A DNA stretch of 64,000 nucleotides from Spongilla lacustris (GCA_949361645.1 OX442417.1:14311954-14375953), one strand, 5' to 3'; positions 1 through 11,715 are shown, numbered from the stretch's first letter. Program-made: numbers and translations. Notes: generated from the sequence alone by a model not told the origin.

Positions 1-410
1 GTAGCACTAAGACGATGTGTGATGTTTTTTTTGACCGCTACTGTAGATGGCTTATGCATGCTTATGAATTTACACTATTGAAGTATTTAAAGAATGTAAA
101 AAATTATTTTATACGTTTGGAATGTCATGTATTGGATAGAAACTTATTTCTGTGGAGAAAAAATAAAGATGGTACCAAATGCAGGGGACCATAATGGTTG
201 AATTTAACTTATTGTTCACTTGTAACTTTTCAAGCTCTAAGCAGTATGCAGTAATAACACCAACATAAAAAAGTTCTCTATTAATGCATAGACCACAATG
301 TTGGCCGCCACATTGCAATATACTTTCTAGATGTTGTTGTGGACTTCAGTGCAAGAACCTTAACATAATTACTAGTACTATACCAGGTGTCCTTCAGTCT
401 GCAGATAAAA

Positions 411-827
411 ATGGCTTCAAAAAGACGACCTCATCAATGTGTACATTGTGGAAAGGAATTTTCACGTCCGTCACATCTGGAAAGTCACATGCTCACTCAC
501 ACTGGAGCAAAGCCACATCAGTGTCAACAATGTGAAATAGCATTTTCTCGCCAGTCAAGTCTGCAAACACACATGCTCACTCACACTGGAAAGAAGCCAG
601 CCACATCAGTGTCAACAATGTGGAAAAGCATTTGCACAACGGTCATATCTGAAAGCACACATGCTCACTCATACTGGAGAGAGGCCGCATCAGTGTCAGC
701 ATTGTGGAAAGGCATTTTCACAACAGTCAAGTCTGAAAACACACATGCTCACTCATACTGGAGAGAGGCCACATCAGTGTCAGCAATGTGGAAAGACATT
801 TTCAATACTGCCAAGTATACCAGCCTG
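411..827 (+). pseudogene. C2H2 zinc-finger gene, copy A (frameshifted, truncated)
   Basis: The start ATG at 411 sits in the same context as the intact copy at 14061. The first two fingers are readable (C-x2-C ... H-x3-H with the TGxKP linker). Near 596-600, four extra bases relative to the intact copy (AGCC before the ACATCAGTGT block) shift the frame; the remaining fingers continue in another frame to about 820. There the sequence jumps, mid-finger, into DNA matching the intron of the lipid-transfer-like gene (compare 47470-47540). The 3' half of the gene, including the two atypical C-terminal fingers of copies B and C, is gone. It is very probably non-functional. In the intact paralogue the product would be a nuclear DNA-binding protein. 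Confidence 0.8.
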
Positions 828-2201
828 AAGCATAACGATGGGCAAGGTTAGCTCCACCCACTGTTTGCATTGTGGTGAATTAGAGTTCGGCCTGACATAC
901 AGTAAGGTTTAATTGTTCAATAATCCTGTAGTTGATTGTATTTTGCACTACTGAAGTAATAAAAATGCTACTGCACTATACTGCATATACGTATGCTGTA
1001 GAGCTATGAAATCTAGCATTAATCTCAGTTATTTTTAAAGTACTCCAAGTGTCCTAGGTTTATTTGTTGTGTGACCTAAATCAGCTAGACATTGAAACCA
1101 TTGATGCATGTGATTTATAATCCCTGGGCCCTATAGGGTTCTAAATTGTGTGCAGTAGATCCTTTCAGTGTATAACTACATGTATTAGTTATTCAGGGAG
1201 GGGGGGATGTGAAGGGTAAGGGAGATGGTAGTAGGGGGAAATGGTAGGTATTACGGAAAAATGGTAAGGGGAGATTGTAAGGGGACCATAAGGCACCACT
1301 ACTCTCGATCCCTCATTTGCAACAGCTACTCTCCTGGGACAGCCTGTTCATTCCAGGAGCACTTTGTTGCTCATGGAGAAAGTCACGCCTCTGGCCCCTC
1401 CTCCCCCACAGCCGGCCTCCCTCCTCACGGACACTCTGGACCTCTGGACATCAGTGGAGTCAGCCATGTTTTTAAATCAAACTGGCATGCCCATTGGACC
1501 AGTGTTTACATCATGAATTAAAGTTCCCTCTTGTACCCCCCAAAGGTCAGGAAGGTCGTTCCCTTGGCGACTGTCCTCCCCCACCTGTCAGCCTCGCTGG
1601 TGTCTGATGTCTGCAAGCTTCCCTCCTCCATGATGTGTCTCTCCAAGGTGGTGGACATGCTGAGGTCATTGGACGCTGCTGACATTGGGAGGCTGAGCCT
1701 ATAGAGCTACCACAGGTATAATATTTGTATTACCATAGAGGTATACACATGTATTGATGTAAGGGTTGGTTGTATGCACTTGTACAGTAACATGTAGGCA
1801 GTTGTAGGGACCACCTTTTGGGTAGGAACAGAAGGGAGTGGGGGGAAAGAGTGTTGAGGAGGGAGTAAATAGGAGGGGGTGATGGGGAGGGAGATGTGTG
1901 AGAGGAAAGCAGTGGGAAGGGAAAAGGTGATGGTAGGGAGTGATGAGGATAGGGTAAGGGGAGGGGGTGGTGGGGAGGAGGGGTAGGGACAGCAGAAAAG
2001 GGACCTCAGAAGAACACATAACTATTGGTGTCCATATTGCAGAGCCTTTCATTGGAGCAGATGCTCACACTGGTGGATGCCATGACCCACTTCAGTGGTG
2101 CCATGGCGACTAAAGTGTTTGGCCATCTTGTGCACCTCAGTGAACAGGAGGTGGTCCTGAGGGCTTTGTACCACATCACTGCATCAGTGCAGCCTGACAA
2201 G
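828..2201 (+). pseudogene. Lipid-transfer-like gene, partial duplicate A (exons 6-8 equivalents)
   Basis: The segment is colinear with 47470-48556 of the large gene on the right. Exon 6 equivalent: from 1343, encoding an RSTLLLMEK-type stretch, with a 9-bp extra segment near 1440-1450. Exon 7 equivalent: 1546-1715, with a 2-bp TA insertion near 1700 that creates an early stop. Exon 8 equivalent: 2043-2201, 53 open codons beginning SLSLEQM, flanked by CAG acceptor and GTGATG donor. These belong to the helical part of the LPD_N module. The broken exon 7 and missing exons 1-5 and 9-27 make this a dead copy. Stretches between the exons are intron-derived. Confidence 0.75.
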
Positions 2202-2640
2202 GTGATGCTTATATGGGGGGGGGGGGGGGGGGGGGAGGCATGTATTGTGTGTACAGGTACATGTACATGTATTATGTGTAGGTATGTGTATTTTTATAAA
2301 TGTCTCTGCTATACCCATTACTTGCTCCTGAGGGCTGTATGTATGTAAGTATATATTGTGTGTGTACATTTAGGTATGTATGTGTACATGCAGTATGTGT
2401 TTGTGTGTGTACATGTGTATATACATGTACGTGTATTTTTTATGTGTACAGGTATGTATAAAGTATGTGTAGGTATGTGTTGCACTCATTTTGATTAATG
2501 CCTCTGCTATACCCATCCCCATGCCCTACTTGACCCATCCCCATGCCCTACATGACCCTTCCCCGGCCATGCCCTACTTGACCCATCCCCTTGCCCTACT
2601 TGTTCACTGCCCTACATTCGATGAATTTAGTTAGTTAATA
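2202..2640. repeat. Intron-derived low-complexity DNA with a short 22-bp minisatellite
   Basis: There is a poly-G run at about 2215-2235, then GTACATGTA-rich DNA, then about four copies of a 22-bp unit (ACCCATCCCCATGCCCTACT plus TG) at about 2511-2605. This is the same unit that is expanded to over 20 copies in intron 8 of the large gene (48763-49280). Confidence 0.75.
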
Positions 2641-2800
2641 AATAAAGAGTCCCTCCCACCACCCACCACTGGCCAACAGCAACAGCTCCCCCCTCCCCAC
2701 CCATAGCAAGGGCCCCCCCCTCTCCCCATAAGATCGCCCCATTGTTTTTTTACTCCCAGGTGCCCACACTGCGCCAGGCCCATTAAACGGTTAATCTGGC
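2640..2800. mobile_element. hAT-like MITE remnant
   Basis: This is about 160 bp similar to the complete element at 17173-17438: a TCCCTCCCACCACC block, then GCGCCAGGCCCATTAAAC, then the right terminus GGTTAATCTGGCACT. The left terminus is not recognisable. It sits in the intron just before the transmembrane exon, the equivalent position to the complete copy in unit B. Confidence 0.55.
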
Positions 2801-2953
2801 ACTACATGTACCTCTAAGGTGTGAAAATGTTTAAACATTTCCGCTACCTACCACAACGTGCCATACTGTATGTTGTCTCTCTACCACAACACTACACTTT
2901 GCCCTCATCATCTACCCCCACACTATCACCCTCCCACCTCCCCCTTGGATCAG

Positions 2954-3120
2954 AGACCCCTACTCTCACCCTTGTGCTCAGCTCAGCCTCAGTCCTGGTG
3001 CTGGTTGTGGCAATCTTGGTCACCATCACGTGCTTCATGGTCCAAAGAAAACGTGCACATGGAAGGCAGAAGTACAGCAGACTGCCCAGGATCATGATTA
3101 GGGGTGCGGTGGACCTCTAG
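2954..3120 (+). pseudogene. Duplicate A of the terminal exon: transmembrane helix and cytoplasmic tail
   Basis: After a CAG acceptor at 2951-2953 the exon reads ~55 codons to a TAG at 3118-3120. A ~23-residue hydrophobic helix (SASVLVLVVAILVTITCF) is followed by a basic stop-transfer run (QRKRAHGRQK) and a short tail ending GAVDL. An almost identical exon is at 17591-17760. The exon follows LPD_N exon remnants of the large gene, so I infer it is that gene's last exon, brought next to exon 8 by an internal deletion. AATAAAA follows at about 3241. In this copy it is unlikely to be expressed as part of a working protein. Confidence 0.65.
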
Positions 3121-4177
3121 AGTGCTGTTCTGTGTGTCGTGTGCATGGGTGAGGTGCTGTGATGTTCTGTGTATTATTTGTTTTATGTGTGGTAACCGTT
3201 GTGCAATATTGATTCTTTCGTGTCGAATAAGTGAATACAATAATAAAAAATTTCACATAAACATCTGGCCAAAGCTAGCTATAGCTAAATGGTTATGTTT
3301 GTTGTTGATTAACTATTGCGCAGAATTACGGAAGAAATGTCACTTACCGTTCAATTGGAGTTCAGTGGTGTTGTTCTACAGAGCAACGCCGTAGACAACG
3401 GGGTGCTTTGGGGTGCTGGAGCACGCCCCAAGTTTTTAGGACACCTTTTAAGATAAAAAAATAGCGGGGGTTTTTTGTATTCACGTTATAACTTGACATG
3501 AAGTTTAACTACATGTATGTTTGAAACTAGCTTTTTATATTCTATAATCTTGCGCATGAATTAATTGACTTTTACCCCAACTCATATCACCACCAATCAG
3601 ATGCAGCTGTTGCGGGGTCTGTTGCAATTCCAGAAACACACAGTAATGGATGTGCACTTGTACTTGCTCAACAGCCTGCCATATACATGCTTCTACGTGT
3701 TATTGGAGATTGTGAGAGTTCTACAAATGAATGCCGGAACGTGTCCTGCCACTGACAGGGAGACACCGAATCAGCCCAAATTTGATTTACCTAAGTGTAC
3801 TTCTGGGTCACAACATTCTACATGCAACAAGCATGGTACTGTCCATATACACTGCAAATAAGCTGGTTGCTAACCACACTCAGTTTAAATCAAGATACGT
3901 TGGTTTTTACTCTTCTAACTGTATTTTGATTTAAAGTTTAAACCAGTCATTTAGGATTGGAAGAAAAAAAATGGTTTGCCAAATGCGATTTGAATTAACC
4001 TGCAGTCATACATGCTTTCCATCCCCCAGCATTCGTGATCCATGCATCTCACCATGTCAAATAGGTTTATACAGCTACAAAAGTATTTTTGGGACGTGAC
4101 CATTTAGCCGCTTTGAAATATTACACCAATTACATGAACTTGGCTTCAGCGTATGTCTTGGCTTCAGTGTATGTCTT
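3121..4177. other. Non-coding stretch downstream of duplicate A
   Basis: No convincing gene is seen. The first ~280 bp match 17761-18060 in unit B (3' flank of the terminal exon, with an AATAAAA signal near 3241). Short open frames at 3565-3934 lack family resemblance and paralogue support. Confidence 0.5.
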
Positions 4178-5269
4178 GCATTTCTATTTTTAGCCCTCTC
4201 AGGCACATTTTTCACTGATATCCGTTGATTTTTAGGAAATCATTGCTGCCATATGAACTGCATGGTGGCATATAGATCGACAGTCCATAAGCATGTTTAT
4301 TGAATTTTGCACTGAATTGCCTTTTGTTGAACCCATGCAGTTGAGGAGAACAGGCTGCCCTGTTACTGGCATTTGGTTTTGAATAGCTGTAGCACAATAA
4401 AAGCAGAGGATGCTATCATCTTCTTGGACCATGGTTATACACTACAAAATTTGTCAAACCTAACGTTTTCAATCCATTGGTTTAAAAGTGTGGATGGTTT
4501 GAAGACCAAACCAAGATTTCAAACCAGTATTTCCAATCCTATTGCATGGTTTGTGGTTTTGAATAATTCTCAAGAAAACATTGTTTCCTAGGTAGAGATC
4601 ATGCAGTTGACCATATGGTCGGTATAATAATGAATTTTTGTTCATGTGTGTTGCAAGACATACACTGAAGCCAAGTTCATGTCATTGGTGTAATATTTCA
4701 AAGCAGTTCATGTAATTGGTGTAATTGGTGTAATATTTCAAAGCAGTACCATGCTTTGAAATATTACACCAATGACATGAAGCTTCAGTGTATGTCTTGC
4801 AACACACATGAACAAAAATTCATTATTTAACCGACCATATGGTCAACTGCATGATCTCTACCTAGCGGGAAACAATGATTTCTTGAGAATTATTCAAAAC
4901 CACAAACCATGCAATAGGATTGGAAATACTGGTTTGAAATCTTGGTTTGGTCTTCAAGCCATCCACACTTTTAAACCAATGGATTGAAAACGTTAGGTTT
5001 GACAAATTTTGTAGTGTATAACCATGGTCCAAGAAGATGATAGCATCCTCTGCTTTTATTGTGCTACAGTTGCTCAAAACCAAATGTCAGTAACAGGGCA
5101 GCCTGTTCTCCTCAACTGCATGGGTTCAACAAAAGGCAATTCAGTGCAAAATTCAATAAACATGCTTATGAACTGTCGATCTATATTGCCACCATGCAGT
5201 TCAAATGGCAGCAATGATTTCCTGGATATCAGTGAAAAATGTGCCTGAGAGGGCTAAAAATAGAAATGC
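4178..5269. mobile_element. 1.1-kb palindromic foldback element
   Basis: The left arm begins GCATTTCTATTTTTAGCC at 4178 and the right arm ends with its reverse complement at 5269. The two arms (~555 bp each) are near-identical inverted copies meeting around 4735. The centre contains extra short repeats of TTTGAAATATTACACCAAT in both orientations. The same 70-codon open frame occurs in both arms and has no recognisable domain. No clear target duplication was found. The type is likely a foldback/MITE DNA element; the superfamily is not determinable from sequence alone. Confidence 0.8.
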
Positions 5270-6520
5270 TCTATCTATATCTCCATGCATTCTTTCATCC
5301 ATTCATGGCTGAGAAGTACAATGAACCTAAAGGCTAAACAGACTGAACAGGGAAGTGGGAACTACTTGGACAACTCGACTGCGAACTACAGAATGGCGAT
5401 ACTGTCGTATTTATTTCAACGCTACATGGAGGATGAACCTTAACTTACAATTAAGTGTACCGATATGGATAGTGACATTAGAGGTACATGTAAGTGCGGA
5501 AGAATATTATTTGTCTCGATCGGCCACAGACACAGTTAGCAGCACGTACCCTGGATTCGCTACTGACCTTGCATGTTTTGATTGTAAAATTAAACTGCCA
5601 CAACCATGCACCACCATGCGGGACCCGGAAATATGATGCAATCTCGCGCCCTTGGCTGATGTACATGTAACATGCGGTCATATAATCATTTGGGTCTGGG
5701 TGTAAATTCAGTTACCACCCGGATATTGACCTCGTGCATGTTTGCGTCGGTCGCAGTATTCCAATTAATGCCAGTGGATAGTTCCCGTGAAATGCCAGGT
5801 ATGTCAGTTAGTATAAAACCTTTCTTAGCATGCTATACACATGTATGTTAGCATATCAAGGGGCGGGGGGGGGGGGGGGGGGGGGGGATCTACACAAGAA
5901 CCTTCTTCGTTTTGTTTATGAATGTTGTACAAGACACGTACGCGTGTCAGATTAGAGCGAATTAGTACTTTTCTTAGAGGTGTGACATTGAAATAGAAGA
6001 CTGGATAGTGTAGAAGATGCAGCCGGTCTGAATGAATAGACAGGATGCTAGCAGGCCGTCGGAAGGGGGGGGGGGGGGGGGGGGGGAGATGGAATGTAAA
6101 CGTGTATAAGCTGCTGTGTTTAAAGCTTTGGTCTCATTGGTGAGTGTTTACTGAAGAATGGTCGAATTATTTTGCTAGACCTATAGTACCTAATATTAAC
6201 GCCCAAGCCTGCCAATTGATCCTAACGTATGTATTGGCGAATTTAGCATATTTTGTGCTCGTGCATATGAACCGAATGAGAGTTTAGCCTGAGCTACAGT
6301 AACTGCACTGTAATAGTGCAGGATTTTTTTTTTTGGATTTACCGAGACTATTTACATATTCATCATGAGGATTGGAAAGTTGTGAGGGTACATATCTTGA
6401 GTTTGAAATATAACAAGCTATAGGTACATAGATATAGAAAAGCGTTTAGTGGACCGATGGGTATTGTGAGTGAGAATGAATAGACCTGAAAGCACATCGC
6501 TGACAGGTGTAAAAAAAAAA
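5270..6520. other. Unit A spacer, paralogous to 18200-18330 and 20870-21700
   Basis: This is non-coding and alignable by eye with unit B. The motif GAGGTACATGT at about 5481 is the uninterrupted (empty) version of the site where the 2.5-kb hAT element sits in unit B. Two long poly-G tracts lie at about 5863-5888 and 6066-6087. No gene is supported. Confidence 0.55.
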
Positions 6521-6908
6521 TTAGTTTCCATCACAACCAATGAATACTGTTGAATGGTTGAATGTTCTGATATCAGAGTCAAAGTAGGCAGTTTGGTGGT
6601 ATTTTCCCCCAGAAATTCTGTGCACCAACATCATGTCAAGGGCCAACTTTTCCATTGGGAGGCTCATATCTAAGGTGCTCACCTTGCAATGGCTGCAAAG
6701 TAGGTTCTGTATGCACATTGTGGACATACCTCACTGAGTGGGGCAGAGGCCAGGTATGGCACCTCACTGTGTCAAACAGAAGGAAAGCCCTCCTGATGGG
6801 CAATTCATGGCACGCTCCACAGTATAGATGGAGCCACATATGCAATGTGATGGTAATAAAGTAGGTTGAATACCATAGCGTAACAAGATGGCATGTAGAG
6901 CAAAACAC
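6521..6908 (-). pseudogene. Retroelement-associated C-terminal domain remnant, copy A
   Basis: On the minus strand, two overlapping frames give conserved blocks: HTEPTLQPLQGEHLRYE, then after a shift LDMMLVHRISGGKYHQTAYF. The pattern EP-x-LQPL-x-GE ... LD ... GG-x-x-x-x-AYFD resembles the C-terminal domain often found after reverse transcriptases in invertebrate retroelement proteins. It is broken by frameshifts and has no reverse transcriptase next to it. A paralogous copy lies at 22966-23355. Recognition is from family memory, not a search. Confidence 0.5.
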
Positions 6909-7004
6909 AATATGGAGAGCATTCAGTCAGCTGGCTAGAGATTGTTTGTGTTTTGCTGGAATCAAAGCCAGTAACTTGGTGACAGGCGGGTCAATCCATT
7001 TCTT

Positions 7005-7175
7005 TAGAGCATCACATCTTTAGATCTTGATGCAACGTCTCATATTTGTTTGCCTTGATACGGATATTAAGTATGCCTATTATCAACGTAATATATGTAA
7101 TTTTAATGGTTTACGAGATATATTACTTCCTGAATGATTGATTTTTTTTTTGCAACTTGGGAGGGCTCACATCCC
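7005..7175. repeat. Left arm of a dispersed inverted repeat (partner 9930-10095)
   Basis: The stretch CATCACATCTTTAGATCTTG through GGGAGGGCTCACAT reappears inverted at 9930-10095, and a third direct copy is at about 23440-23590. The two arms bracket ~2.8 kb containing the 31-bp minisatellite and the 9.3-9.8 kb foldback. Confidence 0.6.
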
Positions 7176-7854
7176 TGCCACCACTGTACAGATGCTGGTA
7201 TTTCAGGCATCAAATTGAAGTACAACTGAACGATGTGAATCATTTTTCAGGGTGATGATAGGGTTAAATATAAAACTAGTTTAACAGATTAGTGCCCAGA
7301 TTACGTTACATTATTGAATACGTTATGGCCCAGATTAAATTTTAAATTTTCTTAGTTTTAATATAGTCGGAGCGATAAGTCATATAACTTTCAAACGACG
7401 AAAGTTTTGTATTGTGAACTTTATGAAAAACGATGCTATGAGAGTTTGGCCTTCTGTCGGTTCAAACCGATCGGTTTGATTACTCGTGAAACAGATACAA
7501 CTACGGAACGAAGCATCAAGTAGCGCTCACGACTGTCATGGCGGCTTGAACAAACAGGTTAGTGCGTAACATTGTTGTGTGCACTATATTGACTTTGGTA
7601 TTCACTTCAAACTACTTACATGTATCTTTCGTGCATGAAAGTGGGTCTATGAGACGCGCACCTATCGCATAGGCCTTGGCTAATCCTATCGTTCTGTACG
7701 TAGCAATTAGCGGGTTTGTATTGATTGCTAAGAAGTAGCAGGGGAGTTTATTTACTCTTGCTGCAACACTTTGCACTAGCTATTTTTGACCGTTCTATGT
7801 CCACGATGGTGGCAGCTGGTATGTACGTACATGTATGCTCTAATAATAGCGCAA

Positions 7855-8590
7855 GTGTGGAGTAGGGTGAAGTGTGATGGTAATAGTGTGTGCATGTGTG
7901 TAGTGTGATGGTGCAAGTGTGTGCATGTGTGTAGTGTCATGGCACAAGTGTGTGCATGTGTGTAGTGTCATGGTACAAGTGTGTGCATGTGTGTAGTGTG
8001 ATGGTGCAAGTGTGTGCATGTGTGTAGTGTCATGGCACAAGTGTGTGCATGTGTGTAGTGTGATGGTACAAGTGTGTGCATGTGTGTAGTGTGATGGTAC
8101 AAGTGTGTGCATGTGTGTAGTGTGATGGTGCAAGTGTGTGCATGTGTGTAGTGTGATGGTACAAGTGTGTGCATGTGTGTAGTGTGATGGTACAAGTGTG
8201 TGCATGTGTGTAGTGTGATGGTACAAGTGTGTGCATGTGTGTAGTGTGATGGTACAAGTGTGTGCATGTGTGTAGTGTGATGGTACAAGTGTGTGCATGT
8301 GTGTAGTGTGATGGCACAAGTGTGTACATGTGGGTAGTGTCATGGTAAGTGTGCATGTGTGTGGTGTGATGGTTGCATGTATGTAGTGTGATGGTTCAAG
8401 TGTCTAAATGTGTGTAGTGTCATGTTACAAGTGTGTGCATGTGTGTAGTGTCATGGTACAAGTGTGCATGAGTGCAGTGTCAATGGTACAAGTGTGTGCA
8501 TGTGTGTAGTGTCATGGTATAAGTGTGTGCATGTGTGTAGTGTCATGGCACAAGTGTGTGCATGTGTGTAGTTTGGGTACTAGTGTGCAC
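7855..8590. repeat. 31-bp minisatellite (GT-rich)
   Basis: There are about 23 tandem copies of GTGTGCATGTGTGTAGTGTG plus ATGGTACAAGT, with variant units towards the right end. Three units are 93 bp, a multiple of three, so all frames stay open and produce long artefactual His/Thr/Met-rich reading frames on the minus strand; these are not genes. Confidence 0.9.
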
Positions 8591-9332
8591 ATGTTGTAGG
8601 GATGGTATTAGTGTGTATATGTGATGGTACTAGTGTGCTCATGTGTGCAGGGGGAGGAATACAGAGTGACATCTGGTGATGTGAAGCACTGGATTGTGGC
8701 TCAAAGTATAACCTTTATCCCATGTGTAGCCCACTTCAAACATTTCAAATGCTAATTTCCCTCCATCATAGGTTACACTTTCCATCCCTACTACTGCTCG
8801 CTGGACAAGCTGGAAGTATCTGGAAACATGCGCATTCCGTTTATTTAGCTGCTGCTATATGGAAATTCATTATTTGTGTATGCCGCTGATTTATTGCGGT
8901 AATTGTCACCTTTTTTGTGGGAATTTTTTCAACGCAACCTTTAAAACAGAACCTTGGAAACTGAAGCCCTAGGTGTGGCGAAGCTTCGTATCTATTATTA
9001 GGTCTTGAAAGCTAACCGTTGCGTAACGCCGCTATTGTACAGTCCACTATTGCATTTGGACGCTTCCGCGCGTCCGTGGGACTTCAGTACATTGACGCGT
9101 GAACGCGCCCGTGGGCACTAATCTGTTAATGTTTACTGAACAATAAGAGGTCACCTGCCATATGATACCCAAGGTTTTTATTTCACCATTAAGTAGTCTT
9201 CCCAAAATTAAAAGTTTGAGTCTGGGCACCATGCGCACCTAAACCTGAAGTCGCCATCTTTTTTTTTCAAACTTGGTTGATTTAGCAAGTAAGTAGTGTA
9301 TACTTAGTGGGGCGCAGTATTGCAAAACCACT
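8591..9332. other. Spacer without supported gene
   Basis: This includes a block (about 9120-9330) paralogous to 23700-23760 and 24960-25140, which seems to mark the right edge of the duplicated unit. No coding evidence is seen. Confidence 0.5.
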
Positions 9333-9767
9333 CAGCACTATTTTTATTTTCGTCACACCTTTACAGTGAGCGTTAATTGGGGTGGGATTAGTGTTTATCA
9401 ATACAACACTTCCTGCCACTGATCTAGCCACACTATACCTGCCATAGCCACGCAACCTTCCACAGCTACCAATCCACCATCTGCAACAGACCTAGCCCCG
9501 CTACCTGCCACAGGCCTAGCTGCACGCTACTACCAAGCCACCACCTGAAACAGAATTAGCCACACTACTTGCAGCACCTGCCGTAGCTGTGGCAGGTAGC
9601 TTCAAATATAGCTGTGGCAGGCTGCTTGGCTAGGTCCGTGGCAGGTATAGAGTGGCTAGATCAGTGGCAGGAAGTGTTTTATTGCTAAATATAACTAATC
9701 CCATCTCATTTAACGTTCAGTGCAAATGTGTGACAAAAATAAAAATAGTGCTGAGTCACTGTAACTA
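9333..9767. mobile_element. Foldback/MITE with TGCCACAG-rich loop
   Basis: The left end (CACTCAGCACTATTTTTATT at about 9333) and right end (AAAAATAGTGCTGAGTCACTG at about 9746-9766) are reverse complements. The arms extend inward through CACTTCCTGCCACTGATC. The loop holds several CTGCCACAG/CTGTGGCAG repeats. It is non-coding. Confidence 0.65.
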
Positions 9768-9929
9768 ATTTTAAAAAAATTGGATAGCCATGGTAAGACG
9801 GTTATGTAATACTGCTCCTCGCTACTTAAACAACACTTCCTTTAGATTATAGAGCTGAAACAAAGAGACTGTAATTCCAGGTTTAGCAGGACATGGTTCC
9901 CAGGGGTTACTGATACTCAAATGTTCTGG

Positions 9930-10095
9930 AAAAGATGTGAGCCCTCCAAGTTGCAATTTTTGTTAAAAAAAAATCAGGAAAATATGTTTCGTAAACCATT
10001 AAAGTTATTAAGTTCATAATAGGCATAATTAACATCCATATCAAGGCTAACGAATATGAGAAGTTGCAATCTGAAGATGTGATGCCCTAAAGTGA
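9930..10095. repeat. Right arm of dispersed inverted repeat (partner 7005-7175)
   Basis: This is the reverse complement of the 7005-7175 block, including GTGAGCCCTCC, GTAAACCATTAAAGTTATTA and GAAGATGTGATGCCCTAAAG. Confidence 0.6.
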
Positions 10096-10254
10096 TTAAC
10101 ATATAATGCATTGACCCAGGCCCATGTGGTTATGTGCTAGGTACTTTTCTTTACATTGTTGGATCCCAAGATCAGGAGGCATTACCGTCATCACTTCCAT
10201 TAAACCTTGTGATCACTTGTTTACCAGTGTCGCTGGGTTAGGTACGATTCGTGG

Positions 10255-10600
10255 TATGGAATTGTCTGCTGGCTGGATTCATTGATGAAGACGGTTGGTG
10301 TGCACCACTTTTGTGCTTTCTACCATCCGAAATCTGAACTCTGACTGTTGATTTTACTCTTCTGACTGTCTACTTCCCCTCCCATCACGGATCCAGTTTA
10401 CCTGCTGTAGGTACCGACAACCCCACCAGGTCCCCAGACCTGAATGGCCGCTCTGCAGAATGTCTGTCATAGTCAACTTTCTGCCTGTGTGCAGACTTCA
10501 CGACGGCCTCCACAAGGTCCTGTAGTACTGCCTGATAGGATTTGGTTTCATAATGGTCAAGGTATTTGGCTGGGGATGCCTTCCATACATCAACTGTCTG
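10255..10600 (-). pseudogene. Ty3/gypsy integrase C-terminal fragment
   Basis: The minus strand encodes a stretch with the classical post-catalytic integrase signature: AHRQKVDYDRHSAERPFRSGD, followed after a frame change by WEGKWTVRRVKS and VQISDGRKHK. The pattern Q-x-x-YDRH ... R-x-F-x-x-GD-x-V ... W-G-x-x-x-V is typical of the gypsy integrase C-terminus. No LTRs, reverse transcriptase or catalytic core lie nearby, so it is a small decayed insert. Confidence 0.6.
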
Positions 10601-11465
10601 GGATGGTGAACAGTTCTTTATCTTGTATGTCAATGCTAATCTGCTTGATAAACACAAAGCCATTATGTTGCTTTTTTCTATTCATGTGACTGCAAGACTG
10701 GCTAAGATAAATTATATCCACAGTGGGAGGTACATATATCCAAATAATTAATTTTAGTGGCCTTTGAGCACAGCCATATATGGAATGTTTTTTCATGTTG
10801 CATGCTGAACCACTTGCAGTGTGGCAATTAACTTACAGTGGAAACTATCACACTTGGAACAATAATTTTTTGGTAAACATTTGAATTTATTTCAATAAAA
10901 ATAAGCTCAAATGCAAATCTGACAACGTAGGTATAGTGTACAACTATTTTTCAATACATACGGAAAGTTAAAAAGCATCACTTGACTCTTTACTTTTGTT
11001 GTTTAAACACTTGTTGTGACACCAGTACAAAAAAAATTGTAAGCTGAATTCCTCCTCCTGTAGGCAATAGATCTTAGCCAAATTTGCAATATATCTAGAG
11101 AACAAGCATCACCAACCTTTGGCCGCGTCCGTTTTTAAGTCCGGTAAATAGTTACAGTTTTATCGAGCTGGATGTGTGTTTTTAGCTCGTACAAGCTTAG
11201 GGATGCTATTTCGTAGTACGCTCTCACTGAACGGATATATTTCATCTCCGACTCGTCACATGTTAGATCTATCACAAAAGCATACTTTGGAGGCGATAGA
11301 CCCTCCTTTGCCATTAAAAAAGTGCTCTCAAAGACGAGTACCTGAAAACTTCCGCCATTTCCCTATGAATTGCATTTGAAATGTCATCATAGCGTCATTT
11401 TTTCGTATGAATATATTTTTAATGTGACGTCTTTGGTCTTTGTTTATCCCTTACCTGTGGGCCAC

Positions 11466-11715
11466 GAATGGCTAGTAAAAGCAGCAGCATCAATCTGGGC
11501 AGGCCTCTAGAAACGGCAATGAGCAAGAGGCAACTCCAATGCTGGAAATGAAAAGCGGTGTAATAAGCGGTCCAGCGTACCAATAGGCCTACCATCCAGA
11601 CCGCTTATATTACTAATTCCACCGCTTTTCGTCTCCAGCTTTTGGCGTTGCCTCTTGCTCTTTGCCATTTCTTGGCCTGCCCATATTCATGCTGCTGATT
11701 TACTAGCCGTTCGTC
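11466..11715. repeat. Palindrome inside the Tc1/mariner-like element
   Basis: ACGAATGGCTAGTAAA...AGAGGCAAC...AAAAGCGGTG is mirrored as CCGCTTTTCGTC...GTTGCCTCTTGC...TTTACTAGCCGTTCGT, with a short loop near 11570-11595. Confidence 0.7.

Noticed and set aside
7840..8356. Long His/Thr/Met-rich minus-strand reading frames
   Set aside because: They are translations of a 31-bp minisatellite whose three-unit period is a multiple of three; all frames stay open and there is no codon-level conservation.
7855..8590. CRISPR-like array
   Set aside because: Units are contiguous with no unique spacers and the DNA is eukaryotic; it is a minisatellite. The same applies to 16704-17172 and 48763-49280.
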